Below are positions 54,859-62,184 of a DNA stretch of 64,000 bases, one piece after another. The stretch's first letter is position 1; every line of letters starts with the position of its first letter. The DNA comes from Thalassospira sp. MCCC 1A01428 (GTDB lineage Bacteria; Pseudomonadota; Alphaproteobacteria; Rhodospirillales; Thalassospiraceae): assembly GCF_002115825.1 (NCBI RefSeq), contig NZ_JFJZ01000003.1, positions 124,001 to 188,000 on the forward strand, in the 5' to 3' direction. The position numbers and the translations under genes were made by a program. A model generated the notes under the pieces. The model did no database searches and had not been told where the DNA came from. It was given only the letters and a program-made list of their open reading frames with translations.

Positions 54859-55037
54859 AAAAAAGAAAACGGGGTGGGTCGGGGGAACCCACCCCGTCAG
54901 GGGACAGATGGTCTTGGGGAGACCGGTCAGCACGCTTTACGATCTGCCAGAATGAAAACCGTTGGGGGAACGGCTGATTGGGCAGATGCCGATTGATGGT
55001 GAGGGAGGGGCACCACATCGGCCATGCGTTGCTGACA
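54859..55037 (-). ncRNA. Array sRNA unit 1
   Basis: 5' arm of the closing stem at 55026-55036 pairs with 54926-54935 (one bulge). Hairpin with loop CCCCTCCCT is closed by GCCGAT/ATCGGC and GGTG/CACC. A second hairpin CCGTT-CCCCC-AACGG follows. Then the conserved GGTCT-CCCCA-AGACC (54910-54924), and terminator 54869-54897 with loop TCCCCCG and a U-rich tail. CATATT (55044-55049) is a -10-like box. Strand set by the tail and promoter. Confidence 0.78.
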
Positions 55038-55152
55038 GGTATGAATATGCCGGCAAAATGGGGCGGGAAATTTATCGCCAAAAGGCCATTTCGCGTCATT
55101 TTCAGCCCAAAGCTGCCACATTCCAGACCATTGAAAAATATGTGATTTTGGC

Positions 55153-55324
55153 AAAGAAAACGGGGTGGGTCAGGGGAACCCACCCCGTTGGGGGACAGAT
55201 GGTCTTGGGGAGACCAATATCGAACACGGAAATAACCGTGGGGGTGAATACCATCAGGGGGGTGGTATTCCGGTTCCGGTGGTTGGTGAGGGAGGGCACC
55301 GCACCGGTACATCGTGTTCGATAA
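55153..55324 (-). ncRNA. Array sRNA unit 2
   Basis: Perfect 10-bp closing stem: 55313-55322 with 55219-55228 (ATCGAACACG on the plus strand). Hairpin CCGGTG/CACCGG with inner GGTG/CACC and loop CCCTCCCT (55276-55307). Hairpin GAATACCA/TGGTATTC with loop CCCCCCTGA (55246-55270). Conserved hairpin 55201-55215. Terminator 55160-55188 with loop TCCCCTG and tail from 55159 leftward. Confidence 0.8.
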
Positions 55325-55689
55325 AGATGAATATGCCCTGTGAATACGGCAGGAAAACCGGGCGCTTTGGGCCATTTCATGCCCTTTTGCGGCAACTTTG
55401 TGCCCCATTTGAAATTTGGCTTATCGCAATTATCCCCAAGGATATGTTTTCAGTTTAAATCTATCGTGAAACATTCCTGTTTGGCTGTCCCTGGCCGATA
55501 TGTCGGTAACAGGGCAAGTTGTGCATAGCACGACACGACATAAACGCGCGCCAAACGCAAGGACTCCAGCATTCCCCCGCAACGTTATGCGCTTTGACCA
55601 AAACAGGCGTCCCTTGCCGATGCAAAATCATTTCAGCCCTGGAAAGCCGTCATCCCCCTTTTCCCGACGAACCTGCATAACGCCCCCGC

Positions 55690-55872
55690 GTAAAAGAAAA
55701 GGCGAAGCAGGTGGGGGACCTGCTTCGCCTTTTCTTGGGGACAGATGGTCTTGGGGAGACCATGCGAACGCGGAATTTTTGACCTTGGGAGCGATGTTGT
55801 TGGGGGAACAAACATCAGGTCACCGGTGGTTGGTGAGGGAGGCACCGCACCGGATGTCATCGCGTCCGACAA
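55690..55872 (-). ncRNA. Array sRNA unit 3
   Basis: Closing stem 55861-55868 with 55765-55772 has one G-U pair on the minus strand (it would be an A-C mismatch on the plus strand). Hairpin loop CCTCCCT closed by GGTG/CACC. CCCCC-loop hairpin around 55800. Conserved hairpin 55747-55761. Terminator GGCGAAGCAGGT/ACCTGCTTCGCC (55701-55729), symmetric with T-runs on both strands. Confidence 0.8.
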
Positions 55873-55981
55873 GTAGGAATATGCCGACAGATTGCGGCAG
55901 GAAATTCGGCCAGTCGGGGCCATTTCGTGTCAATTTAAGTCGAAATTATGTCACATCACCAATCAGCCTACAGGTGACCGG

Positions 55982-56169
55982 AAAACAAAAAACGAGACAG
56001 GTCGGGGGAACCTGGCTCGCTTTTTTGGGGGACAGATGGCCTTGGGGAGACCAGTCGAACGCGATATGCAGGGGCCTGTGGGGTGCAGAGCGTTGTTGGG
56101 GACAACGATGTCAGGCCTTGGCGAATTACGAGGGAGGGGCGCATCGCCAATTGATGCTGCGTTCGACAA
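55982..56169 (-). ncRNA. Array sRNA unit 4
   Basis: Perfect 9-bp closing stem 56159-56167 with 56054-56062 (GTCGAACGC). CCCC-loop hairpin CGTTGT/ACAACG. Hairpin GGCGA/TCGCC with CCCCTCCCT loop. The conserved hairpin (56038-56052) reads GGTCT-CCCCA-AGGCC on the minus strand, so U-G replaces U-A, which keeps pairing only on that strand. Terminator 55993-56019, tail rich in U. CATATT at 56175-56180. Confidence 0.8.
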
Positions 56170-56283
56170 GTAAAAATATGCCGCTCAAATACGGCATGAA
56201 AACCTGCCACATAAGGCAATTTCAGGGCAGATTAAGGCATTATGAACAAAATTCAAATTGTTATGAAACCCCGTCATTACCTC

Positions 56284-56449
56284 AAAAAAAAGAGGGCGGG
56301 GAATGCCCGCCCCCATTTTGGGGTCTAATGGTCTTGGGGAGACCTTTGTCAGCTTTTGGCATTCAGGCTCTCGTACGGGGGGACGAAGAGAGCAAGCCGG
56401 AGACGATTGAGGGGGGACAGAATGTTCCGACCATTTGCCGCTGACAATG
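56284..56449 (-). ncRNA. Array sRNA unit 5 (most diverged)
   Basis: Closing stem TTGTCAGC/GCTGACAA (56346-56353/56440-56447). Hairpin GCTCTC/GAGAGC with a CCCCCC loop. CGGA/TCCG hairpin with TCCCCCCTC loop. Conserved hairpin 56330-56344. Terminator GGGCGGG/CCCGCCC (56294-56312) followed by eight Us. Its promoter region no longer shows the CATATT box of units 1-4. Confidence 0.72.
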
Positions 56450-56794
56450 TTGAAACTGACAGATGATTAAGGCTGGAAAGCAGGCCGGTTATGGCAATTC
56501 CAAGGCGAATTAAGGCTTTAATATGGCATTCGCCCGCAAAGCTAAAAATGGAAATGCTGCTGCTTTTGTATTACCATAACATAACAAAACCGGTGATTAA
56601 AAGCCCCTTTGACCTGCAGTATCACCTGATCACCGTCAACACCGCCATGCTCCTGTCTTTATAACCGACCCGGCGGATAAAACACATGTCAGGCGCTGCC
56701 CCCTGCCAGCTTTGTACCATCCTTTTGTGGCTTCACCTGACTTTCGGCATGAAACAGAAATCACCTGATGCGAACCCGCAAAAAGGAGAAGCCC
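56450..56794. other. 345-bp region between sRNA array and the EF-G-like gene
   Basis: Upstream flank of unit 5 (with AATTAAGGC-like remnants also seen upstream of unit 4) and the promoter side of the EF-G-like gene. No gene recognised. Confidence 0.5.
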
Positions 56795-58879
56795 GTGCCC
56801 CCGTCATCCCAAACCACCCCCCCGAACAGCCCTGACAAACCAAGCCCGGAGGGGGCCCAACCGCCCCACCTTCATGCGCCAAGATGTGCTGCCATTGTCG
56901 GCCCTTATTCATCGGGTAAAAGCAGCCTGCTGGAAAGTTTGCTGCTGGCAACCGGCAGCTTGCATCGCAAAGGGTCGATCCGCGATGGCACCACCGTTGC
57001 CGACAGCAGCGTTGATGCCCGCAACCATCAGATGAGCACGGAACCAACCATCGTTAAAGCCAGCTATTTACAGGAAGAATGGCACTTTATCGATTGTCCC
57101 GGATCGGTTGATTTTGCCCAGGACAGCCGGGACGCGGTAATGGTGTGCGATGTTGCCATTGTCGTGGTGGAAGCGGCCCCCGATAAAATGATAACGGCAG
57201 CGCCAATCCTGCAATTTCTGGACTATAATCGCATTCCACATCTGATTTTTATTAACAAAACAGACACTGCCAACAGCCGTATTCGCAACAGTTTAAACGC
57301 CCTGCAAGACCTGACAACCCGCCCTCTGGTCTTGCGCGAAATACCGATCCGCGACGATGCCGATAATGATACGATTACCGGCTTTGTCGATCTGGTATCC
57401 GAACGGGCCTATGAATATCACGATGATGGCACGCCATCTCGCCTGATCGCCCTGCCCGGCCCTGCTAAAACCGACGAAAACACCGCCCGCGATGCCCTGC
57501 TTGAACAACTGGCCGATTTTGACGACACCTTGCTGGAACAAATTCTGGAAGACCAAACGCCGGCTAACAGCGAAATTTATGCCAGCCTGGGCCGGGATCT
57601 GGCCAACGACCTGATTGTACCGGTGTTTTTCGGCGCCGCCGAACGCGACAGGGGAATTCGTCGCCTGCTAAAAGCCCTGCGCCACGAAGCACCCGCACCC
57701 GATATTGCGGCGTATCGACTGGGAATTGACCCAACCCGGGATAGCCCCTCCATCCAGATTTTCAAGACATTTCATCTGCCTCATGAAGGGCGGTTTTGCG
57801 TGGGTCGGGTTTTGTCAGGTATGCTCAGGAACGGCGAGTCGTTATTAAACGATCATGCCAACGGCATTTGCACCCTTTTTGGCAACCGCCACGACAAAAT
57901 CGACAGCGCCCCCACCGGCAGCATTGTGGGTTTACCCCGCATGAACCACGCCCGTACGGGAATGCTGCTTGGCAACCACGACAGCACCCCCGCCGATTTA
58001 TGGCCCGCCCCGTTACCGCCCCTTTACCAACTGGCACTGGTCGTAAACAAACCCGGTGATGATGTAAAACTGACCGAGGCCCTGCGCTATATCTGCGAAC
58101 AGGACCGATCCCTGTCGGTTTACCATCACGACCGCACCGGCCAGGTTATTTTACAAGGCCAGGGTGACATCCATTTGCAAATGGTTTTAGGCCAGCTTGG
58201 CGAACGCTATCATCTTGATATTGGCACCACCGCCGTTGCCACCGGCTTTGAAGAAACAATCCGGTCGGGTTTTAATGCTCATGGGCGATACAAAAAACAA
58301 AGTGGCGGGCACGGCCAGTTTGGCGACGTTAAAATTTCGGTCCGCCCGCTTCCCCGTGGCAGCGGGTTTGACTTTACCGATGCCATTGTTGGCGGGGCAA
58401 TTCCCCGACAATATATTAATGCAATACAAAAAGGCATTCTCGATGGATTACGCACCGGCCCCCTGGGGTTTCCGGTAACCGATTTGCACGTGACCGTAAC
58501 CGACGGGGCGTTTCATGCCGTGGATAGTTCCGATCAGGCATTTCAAATGGCCGGACGCCTTGCCATTAGCGATGGCTTAAAACAGGCTGGCACCTTGTTG
58601 CTTGAACCTGTTGACGAGGTAACCTTTGTCGTACCAAGCGAATGCACATCAAGGACCCAGCGCCTGATCAGCACCCGCCGGGGCCAGATTTTAGGCTTTA
58701 ACCCCCGGCCGGGCTGGCAGGGATGGGATGAAATACAGGCGCGGATGCCCAGTTGCGAAACCCGCGATATGATTTTGGAATTACGATCCGTCAGCCAGGG
58801 AACCGGTTTTTTCACCCGGCAATTTTCACATATGCAGGAACTTTCAGGCAAAGCCGCTGAAACGGCAATTCAGGCATGA
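56795..58879 (+). CDS. EF-G-like translational GTPase with altered G domain
   Basis: 694 residues. Domain order as in EF-G: G domain (P-loop GPYSSGKSS at ~36-44, G3 DCPGSVDF with Ser at 104, G4 INKTD), domain II, domain IV (GHGQFGDVKISVRPL), and domain V with RRGQILGF. The canonical G3 is DTPGHVDF, whose His orients the hydrolytic water; here it is Ser. GTG at 56795 is chosen since AAGGAG lies 6 nt upstream; an ATG nine codons earlier has no site. It is probably a paralogue of FusA with a special role (recycling, stress or antibiotic response). Confidence 0.85.
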   Translation: MPPSSQTTPPNSPDKPSPEGAQPPHLHAPRCAAIVGPYSSGKSSLLESLLLATGSLHRKGSIRDGTTVADSSVDARNHQMSTEPTIVKASYLQEEWHFIDCPGSVDFAQDSRDAVMVCDVAIVVVEAAPDKMITAAPILQFLDYNRIPHLIFINKTDTANSRIRNSLNALQDLTTRPLVLREIPIRDDADNDTITGFVDLVSERAYEYHDDGTPSRLIALPGPAKTDENTARDALLEQLADFDDTLLEQILEDQTPANSEIYASLGRDLANDLIVPVFFGAAERDRGIRRLLKALRHEAPAPDIAAYRLGIDPTRDSPSIQIFKTFHLPHEGRFCVGRVLSGMLRNGESLLNDHANGICTLFGNRHDKIDSAPTGSIVGLPRMNHARTGMLLGNHDSTPADLWPAPLPPLYQLALVVNKPGDDVKLTEALRYICEQDRSLSVYHHDRTGQVILQGQGDIHLQMVLGQLGERYHLDIGTTAVATGFEETIRSGFNAHGRYKKQSGGHGQFGDVKISVRPLPRGSGFDFTDAIVGGAIPRQYINAIQKGILDGLRTGPLGFPVTDLHVTVTDGAFHAVDSSDQAFQMAGRLAISDGLKQAGTLLLEPVDEVTFVVPSECTSRTQRLISTRRGQILGFNPRPGWQGWDEIQARMPSCETRDMILELRSVSQGTGFFTRQFSHMQELSGKAAETAIQA

Positions 58880-58896
58880 CCCGCCCCGCACCAGTA

Positions 58897-58962
58897 ATAG
58901 ATTTGATCTATCTTCAAACATTAAACTACTGATTGGCATTATCTTTTGTTCTGAAGGATAAT
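58897..58962 (+). promoter_or_regulatory. OxyR-like site and promoter of dps
   Basis: ATAGATTTGATCTAT (58897-58911) is an ATAG-N7-CTAT half of the OxyR consensus. TTGGCA (58933-58938), an 18-nt spacer and GATAAT (58957-58962) form a sigma-70 promoter about 60 bp before dps. Hydrogen-peroxide induction is therefore likely. Confidence 0.65.
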
Positions 58963-59021
58963 GACGCCATCAACAGACAACATCGTTGGCGCAAGCCAGA
59001 TTTTAGTGCCAGGAGAGCATC

Positions 59022-59492
59022 ATGCAAATTGACATTGGTATTAACGAACAGAACCGTACTGACATTGCATCGGGGCTTGGCCGTGTTTTGGCTGATTCCT
59101 ATGCGTTGTATCTGAAAACCCATAACTTTCACTGGAACGTGACCGGGCCGATGTTTCAGACCCTGCACACCATGTTCGAGCAGCAATATACCGAACTGGC
59201 GATGGCAGTTGATGAACTGGCTGAACGTATCCGGTCGCTGGGGGCTTTTGCGCCGGGCAGCTTTTCGGCCTATTCCGAACTTAGCTCCATTCCCGAGGAA
59301 AAAGGCGTTCCCGCCGCCAAGGAAATGATCAAGCAGCTGGTTGAAGGCCACGAAACCGTAATTAAAACCGCACGCGCCCTTTATCCGCTGTGCGACGAAG
59401 CCGACGACGATGCCACCGCCGACCTTTTGACCCAACGCATTCAAATCCACGAAAAAACCGCATGGATGTTGCGTTCCTTGCTTGAAGGCTGA
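59022..59492 (+). CDS. dps: Dps-family ferritin-like DNA-protection protein
   Basis: 156 residues. The intersubunit ferroxidase ligands align with E. coli Dps: H37 (NFHWNV), H49, E53 (Asp in E. coli), D64 and E68 (AVDELAERI). It oxidises Fe(II) with hydrogen peroxide and stores iron in a 12-mer, limiting Fenton damage. The N-terminus is short, so DNA binding may be weak. GGAGAG precedes the ATG. An OxyR-like site lies upstream and a terminator follows. Confidence 0.95.
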   Translation: MQIDIGINEQNRTDIASGLGRVLADSYALYLKTHNFHWNVTGPMFQTLHTMFEQQYTELAMAVDELAERIRSLGAFAPGSFSAYSELSSIPEEKGVPAAKEMIKQLVEGHETVIKTARALYPLCDEADDDATADLLTQRIQIHEKTAWMLRSLLEG

Positions 59493-59535
59493 GTTCAGCG
59501 TTCCTGCGGACCAAAACCGAACCGATATGTGCCAG

Positions 59536-59564
59536 ACGGCCCTGTATGTGCAGGGCCGTTTTTG
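59536..59564 (+). terminator. Rho-independent terminator after dps
   Basis: ACGGCCCTG / CAGGGCCGT (59536-59544/59551-59559) followed by TTTT. Confidence 0.88.
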
Positions 59565-59717
59565 GTGATCGGACATATGTTTTTTTGCGTATCAGACAAG
59601 GTAAAAACAAATCCATCACCACCCCCTCACCGAGGCGTGACTTGCCCAAATCGGTTTTTGGCGGAATTCTAGAACACACACGGCGCACGCCATTCGTAGT
59701 GAACAGGAGAAAACCAC

Positions 59718-60686
59718 ATGCTGATCAAACGCAAGCGCGGCTGGGAATTACCGGAAAGCGCGGCGACGCCGGAATCCATTTATCGCAACCGCCGCAATTT
59801 CATCAAAGGCATTGCCACAGGTACCCTTGGTGCTGCCGCCGCAACCCTGCCGGTTGGGCGCGCCTTTGCCCAGGCTGCTGGCCCCAATGCCGACCTGTAC
59901 CCGGCCAAACATAACGATGCCTATACCGTGGACCGCGCCATAACCCCCAAGGCCAAGGCGACCACTTATAATAACTTCTACGAATTCGGATCGCACAAAT
60001 TCATTTCCGATGCCGCCCAGGCGATGAAGATTACCCCCTGGACTGTCAAAATTGATGGCATGGTTGAAAAACCGATGGAAATGGATTTTGACGATCTGAT
60101 CCGTAAAATGCCGCTGGAAGAACGGGTTTACCGGTTCCGTTGTGTGGAAGCCTGGGCGATGACCGTGCCCTGGACCGGTTTTCCGATGAAGGCCCTGGTC
60201 GCTTTTGCCAAGCCCACATCAGGGGCAAAATACATCCGGATGGAAACAGCGTCGCAAGAAGACACCATGCCGGGCCTTAAACAGTTCTGGTATCCGTGGC
60301 CCTATGTTGAAGGCCTGACCATGGCCGAGGCCACCAACGACCTTGCCATGATTGCAACCGGCCTTTATGGCGAACCCCTGCCCAAACAGAACGGTGCGCC
60401 ATTACGCCTGGTAACCCCTTGGAAATACGGGTTTAAAAACATTAAATCCATCGTCAAGTTCACCTTTACCGATGAACGCCCGGTCGGATATTGGGAACGC
60501 CTTGCCGATAACGAATATGGTTTCTGGGCCAATGTGAACCCCAAGGTTCCCCATCCCCGCTGGAGCCAGGCCCAGGAACGGTTATTGTCGAACGGGGAAG
60601 AAGTACCAACCCAGCTGTTTAACGGCTATGCCGACTATGTCGCAGACATTTACAAAGGCATGGACGACCAAAAACTGTATATGTAA
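59718..60686 (+). CDS. msrP: Protein-methionine-sulfoxide reductase catalytic subunit MsrP (YedY)
   Basis: 322 residues. Tat signal with RRNFIKG (twin Arg at 25-26) and cleavage near AFA. Sulfite-oxidase fold with the molybdenum-ligating Cys in YRFRCVEAW (C142). TPWKYGFKNIKSIVKF and GYWERLADNEYGFWANVNP (C-terminal part) are YedY hallmarks. It repairs oxidised methionines in periplasmic proteins using molybdopterin. AGGAG precedes the ATG. The heme partner gene msrQ is not next to it. It is a likely consumer of molybdate imported by the modABC system in this window. Confidence 0.95.
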   Translation: MLIKRKRGWELPESAATPESIYRNRRNFIKGIATGTLGAAAATLPVGRAFAQAAGPNADLYPAKHNDAYTVDRAITPKAKATTYNNFYEFGSHKFISDAAQAMKITPWTVKIDGMVEKPMEMDFDDLIRKMPLEERVYRFRCVEAWAMTVPWTGFPMKALVAFAKPTSGAKYIRMETASQEDTMPGLKQFWYPWPYVEGLTMAEATNDLAMIATGLYGEPLPKQNGAPLRLVTPWKYGFKNIKSIVKFTFTDERPVGYWERLADNEYGFWANVNPKVPHPRWSQAQERLLSNGEEVPTQLFNGYADYVADIYKGMDDQKLYM

Positions 60687-60800
60687 TCACATGCTCGCGT
60701 TTTAAACGCATGGCTGCTTTGTCAGGGTCGGCTTTGTGCCGGCCCTTCGTTTTGGTTTATGTTGCGCGCAATTTGCACAACCTGAACGGAGGGTTCCATC

Positions 60801-61160
60801 TTGCCCGACGCAACATTTGCCAACCTGTTTTCCGCCCTTCCCGATGCCACAAAAGGCGAAGTTTTTGACGAAATCCTGCGATCGCCGTGCTTGCGGATCG
60901 AACGCATTGTGTCGCATGGCCAATCATCGCCGGAAACCGGCTGGTATGACCAGCAACCTGCCGAATGGGTTATTTTGCTTACGGGCAGTGCCGAAATCCT
61001 GTTTGAAAACGAAAATACTGGCCGGGTTTTAAAACCGGGCGACCATTTATATATTCCGCCCCATTGCCGCCACCGCGTGGTCTGGACCGAAAAAAACACC
61101 GAAACCGTATGGCTGGCTGTGTTTTTTGATGGACGTGGCGTGCATTACTCAACACCCTAA
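60801..61160 (+). CDS. Cupin-domain protein
   Basis: 119 residues starting with TTG, supported by GGAGGG 7 nt upstream. The single cupin barrel has ILLTGSAEILFE (motif 1 region) and LKPGDHLYIPPHCRHRVVWT (motif 2) with candidate metal-binding His. Small cupins of this type are of unknown function; some are phosphomannose-isomerase-like or dioxygenase-like. Confidence 0.82.
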   Translation: MPDATFANLFSALPDATKGEVFDEILRSPCLRIERIVSHGQSSPETGWYDQQPAEWVILLTGSAEILFENENTGRVLKPGDHLYIPPHCRHRVVWTEKNTETVWLAVFFDGRGVHYSTP

Positions 61161-61254
61161 AAACTAAGCCGCACCTTCAGGGGACAAAAAAGACAAACAA
61201 CGAACAAAGGCATTAAAATCAAACTTTCGGTATAATTAAAATTAAAAATATTAA

Positions 61255-61998
61255 TTATGTTTTTGCCAACCTTCGAACCACCTCACCACGTATTTCCATA
61301 ATTTCACTTAGAGTATCTTCAGACAGAAGCCCCCCATAAAACACCTCACTATCGACATTATATTCAGGCGTAAGATTAAGACGTTTTCTTAGCCCAGAAA
61401 TATAGTGTGTATCATATGGCTGAAATCCTTGAATTCCACGCTTCAGTATTGTCTCAACATGAGACCCATCCTTATAAATGTTTATGCGCTCCCCAGATGG
61501 AGGGTCGACATCAAACCCAAATGAAGAAAGAATATCCCTTAACTCATTGAACTTAAGCTGCTTTTCCATTTTAGTTCTTTTTCTTGAATTTTTCTCAAAC
61601 CAATCAGAGATAATAGGAACTTCTTCTGTTCGATTTTCACACAATTCATGCGCAGCAGTCATTCGTGTAAACTCAAACAACTCCTCATCCGAGCACTTCT
61701 CAAGCCAATGTCCATACGAGTCCAGCGTAACGCACGCCGCAATCAAACCCGTGCGCTTGTTCCCATTATGAAACGAATGGTTATTTATAATCGAATGAAA
61801 CAAAGCAGCTGCTTTTTCGAATGGGGTAATATACTGATCTTTACCCCCTGCGCTTTGCGATGGTCGGGCAACTGCCGACTCAAGAAGATCCATATTCTTA
61901 ATTCCGGGAGGAGAGATTGGATCATCTGATCTTTCAAACCATTCAGTCAGATACTGATGAATATGTAAAATTTGCGACGTCGTAAGTTGTTTCGCCAT
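61255..61998 (-). CDS. Doc/Fic-family protein with an extra C-terminal domain (toxin-like)
   Basis: 247 residues. An N-terminal Doc-like Fic domain carries HSFHNGNKRTG (74-84). The Lys after GN is the Doc feature linked to phosphotransfer (Doc phosphorylates EF-Tu) rather than AMPylation. A C-terminal ~95 residues (KFNELRDILSSFGFDV, then SGERINIYKDGSHVETILKR) resemble a HicA-like fold, though weakly. The gene is clearly A/T-richer than its neighbours, suggesting transfer. AGGAG precedes the ATG. No antitoxin ORF is adjacent on either side. Confidence 0.82.
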   Translation of the reverse strand: MAKQLTTSQILHIHQYLTEWFERSDDPISPPGIKNMDLLESAVARPSQSAGGKDQYITPFEKAAALFHSIINNHSFHNGNKRTGLIAACVTLDSYGHWLEKCSDEELFEFTRMTAAHELCENRTEEVPIISDWFEKNSRKRTKMEKQLKFNELRDILSSFGFDVDPPSGERINIYKDGSHVETILKRGIQGFQPYDTHYISGLRKRLNLTPEYNVDSEVFYGGLLSEDTLSEIMEIRGEVVRRLAKT

Positions 61999-62017
61999 GC
62001 CCCACTCCTAGCAACAC

Positions 62018-62081
62018 TTGATATAATATCAATATATATCCAAAAAAAAAATCAAACCAATAAAAATGAATATCATTGATA
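62018..62081. promoter_or_regulatory. Two palindromes upstream of the Doc/Fic gene
   Basis: TTGATATAATATCAA (62018-62032) is a perfect palindrome around one A. TATCATTGATA (62071-62081) is a second, around one T. They share the half site TGATA and lie 20-80 bp before the gene, consistent with autoregulation. Confidence 0.55.
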
Positions 62082-62184
62082 CTATAAGCATATTTAGGGA
62101 CCTGTCAGGCTCCTAATTTCGTCTCTGTAAAACACACTTCCCTCTGGAAGGTTTACATTCCAACAAGCGCGATTAAATTTACAA

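Larger units (their letters stand above)
54859..56449 (-). repeat. Five-copy tandem array of a structured small-RNA gene
   Basis: Units of ~170-190 nt, with terminators beginning at 54859, 55153, 55690, 55982 and 56284 (spacing 294, 537, 292, 302; the 537 gap could reflect a lost or decayed unit). All share GGTCT-CCCCA-AGACC, an ATCTGTCCCC linker (minus strand), a long closing stem and C-rich hairpin loops. In the four left units, upstream DNA is also conserved, including CATATT about 8 nt before the inferred start. Confidence 0.9.

Noticed and set aside
54707-56444. Long open frames on both strands through the sRNA array (233 codons minus, 314 codons plus)
   Set aside because: They run through repeated terminator hairpins and low-complexity Gly/Pro/Trp-rich translation, have no ribosome sites or domains, and base changes follow RNA pairing rather than codon positions.
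54859-56449. Plus-strand reading of the array as a CsrB/RsmZ-like RNA with GGA loops
   Set aside because: U-tracts follow the hairpins consistently on the minus strand, and two stem substitutions stay paired (G-U) only there; the conserved -10-like box also reads on the minus strand.
54859-56449. CRISPR array
   Set aside because: Units are ~300 bp, diverged and structured; there are no short identical repeats with unique spacers and no cas genes.
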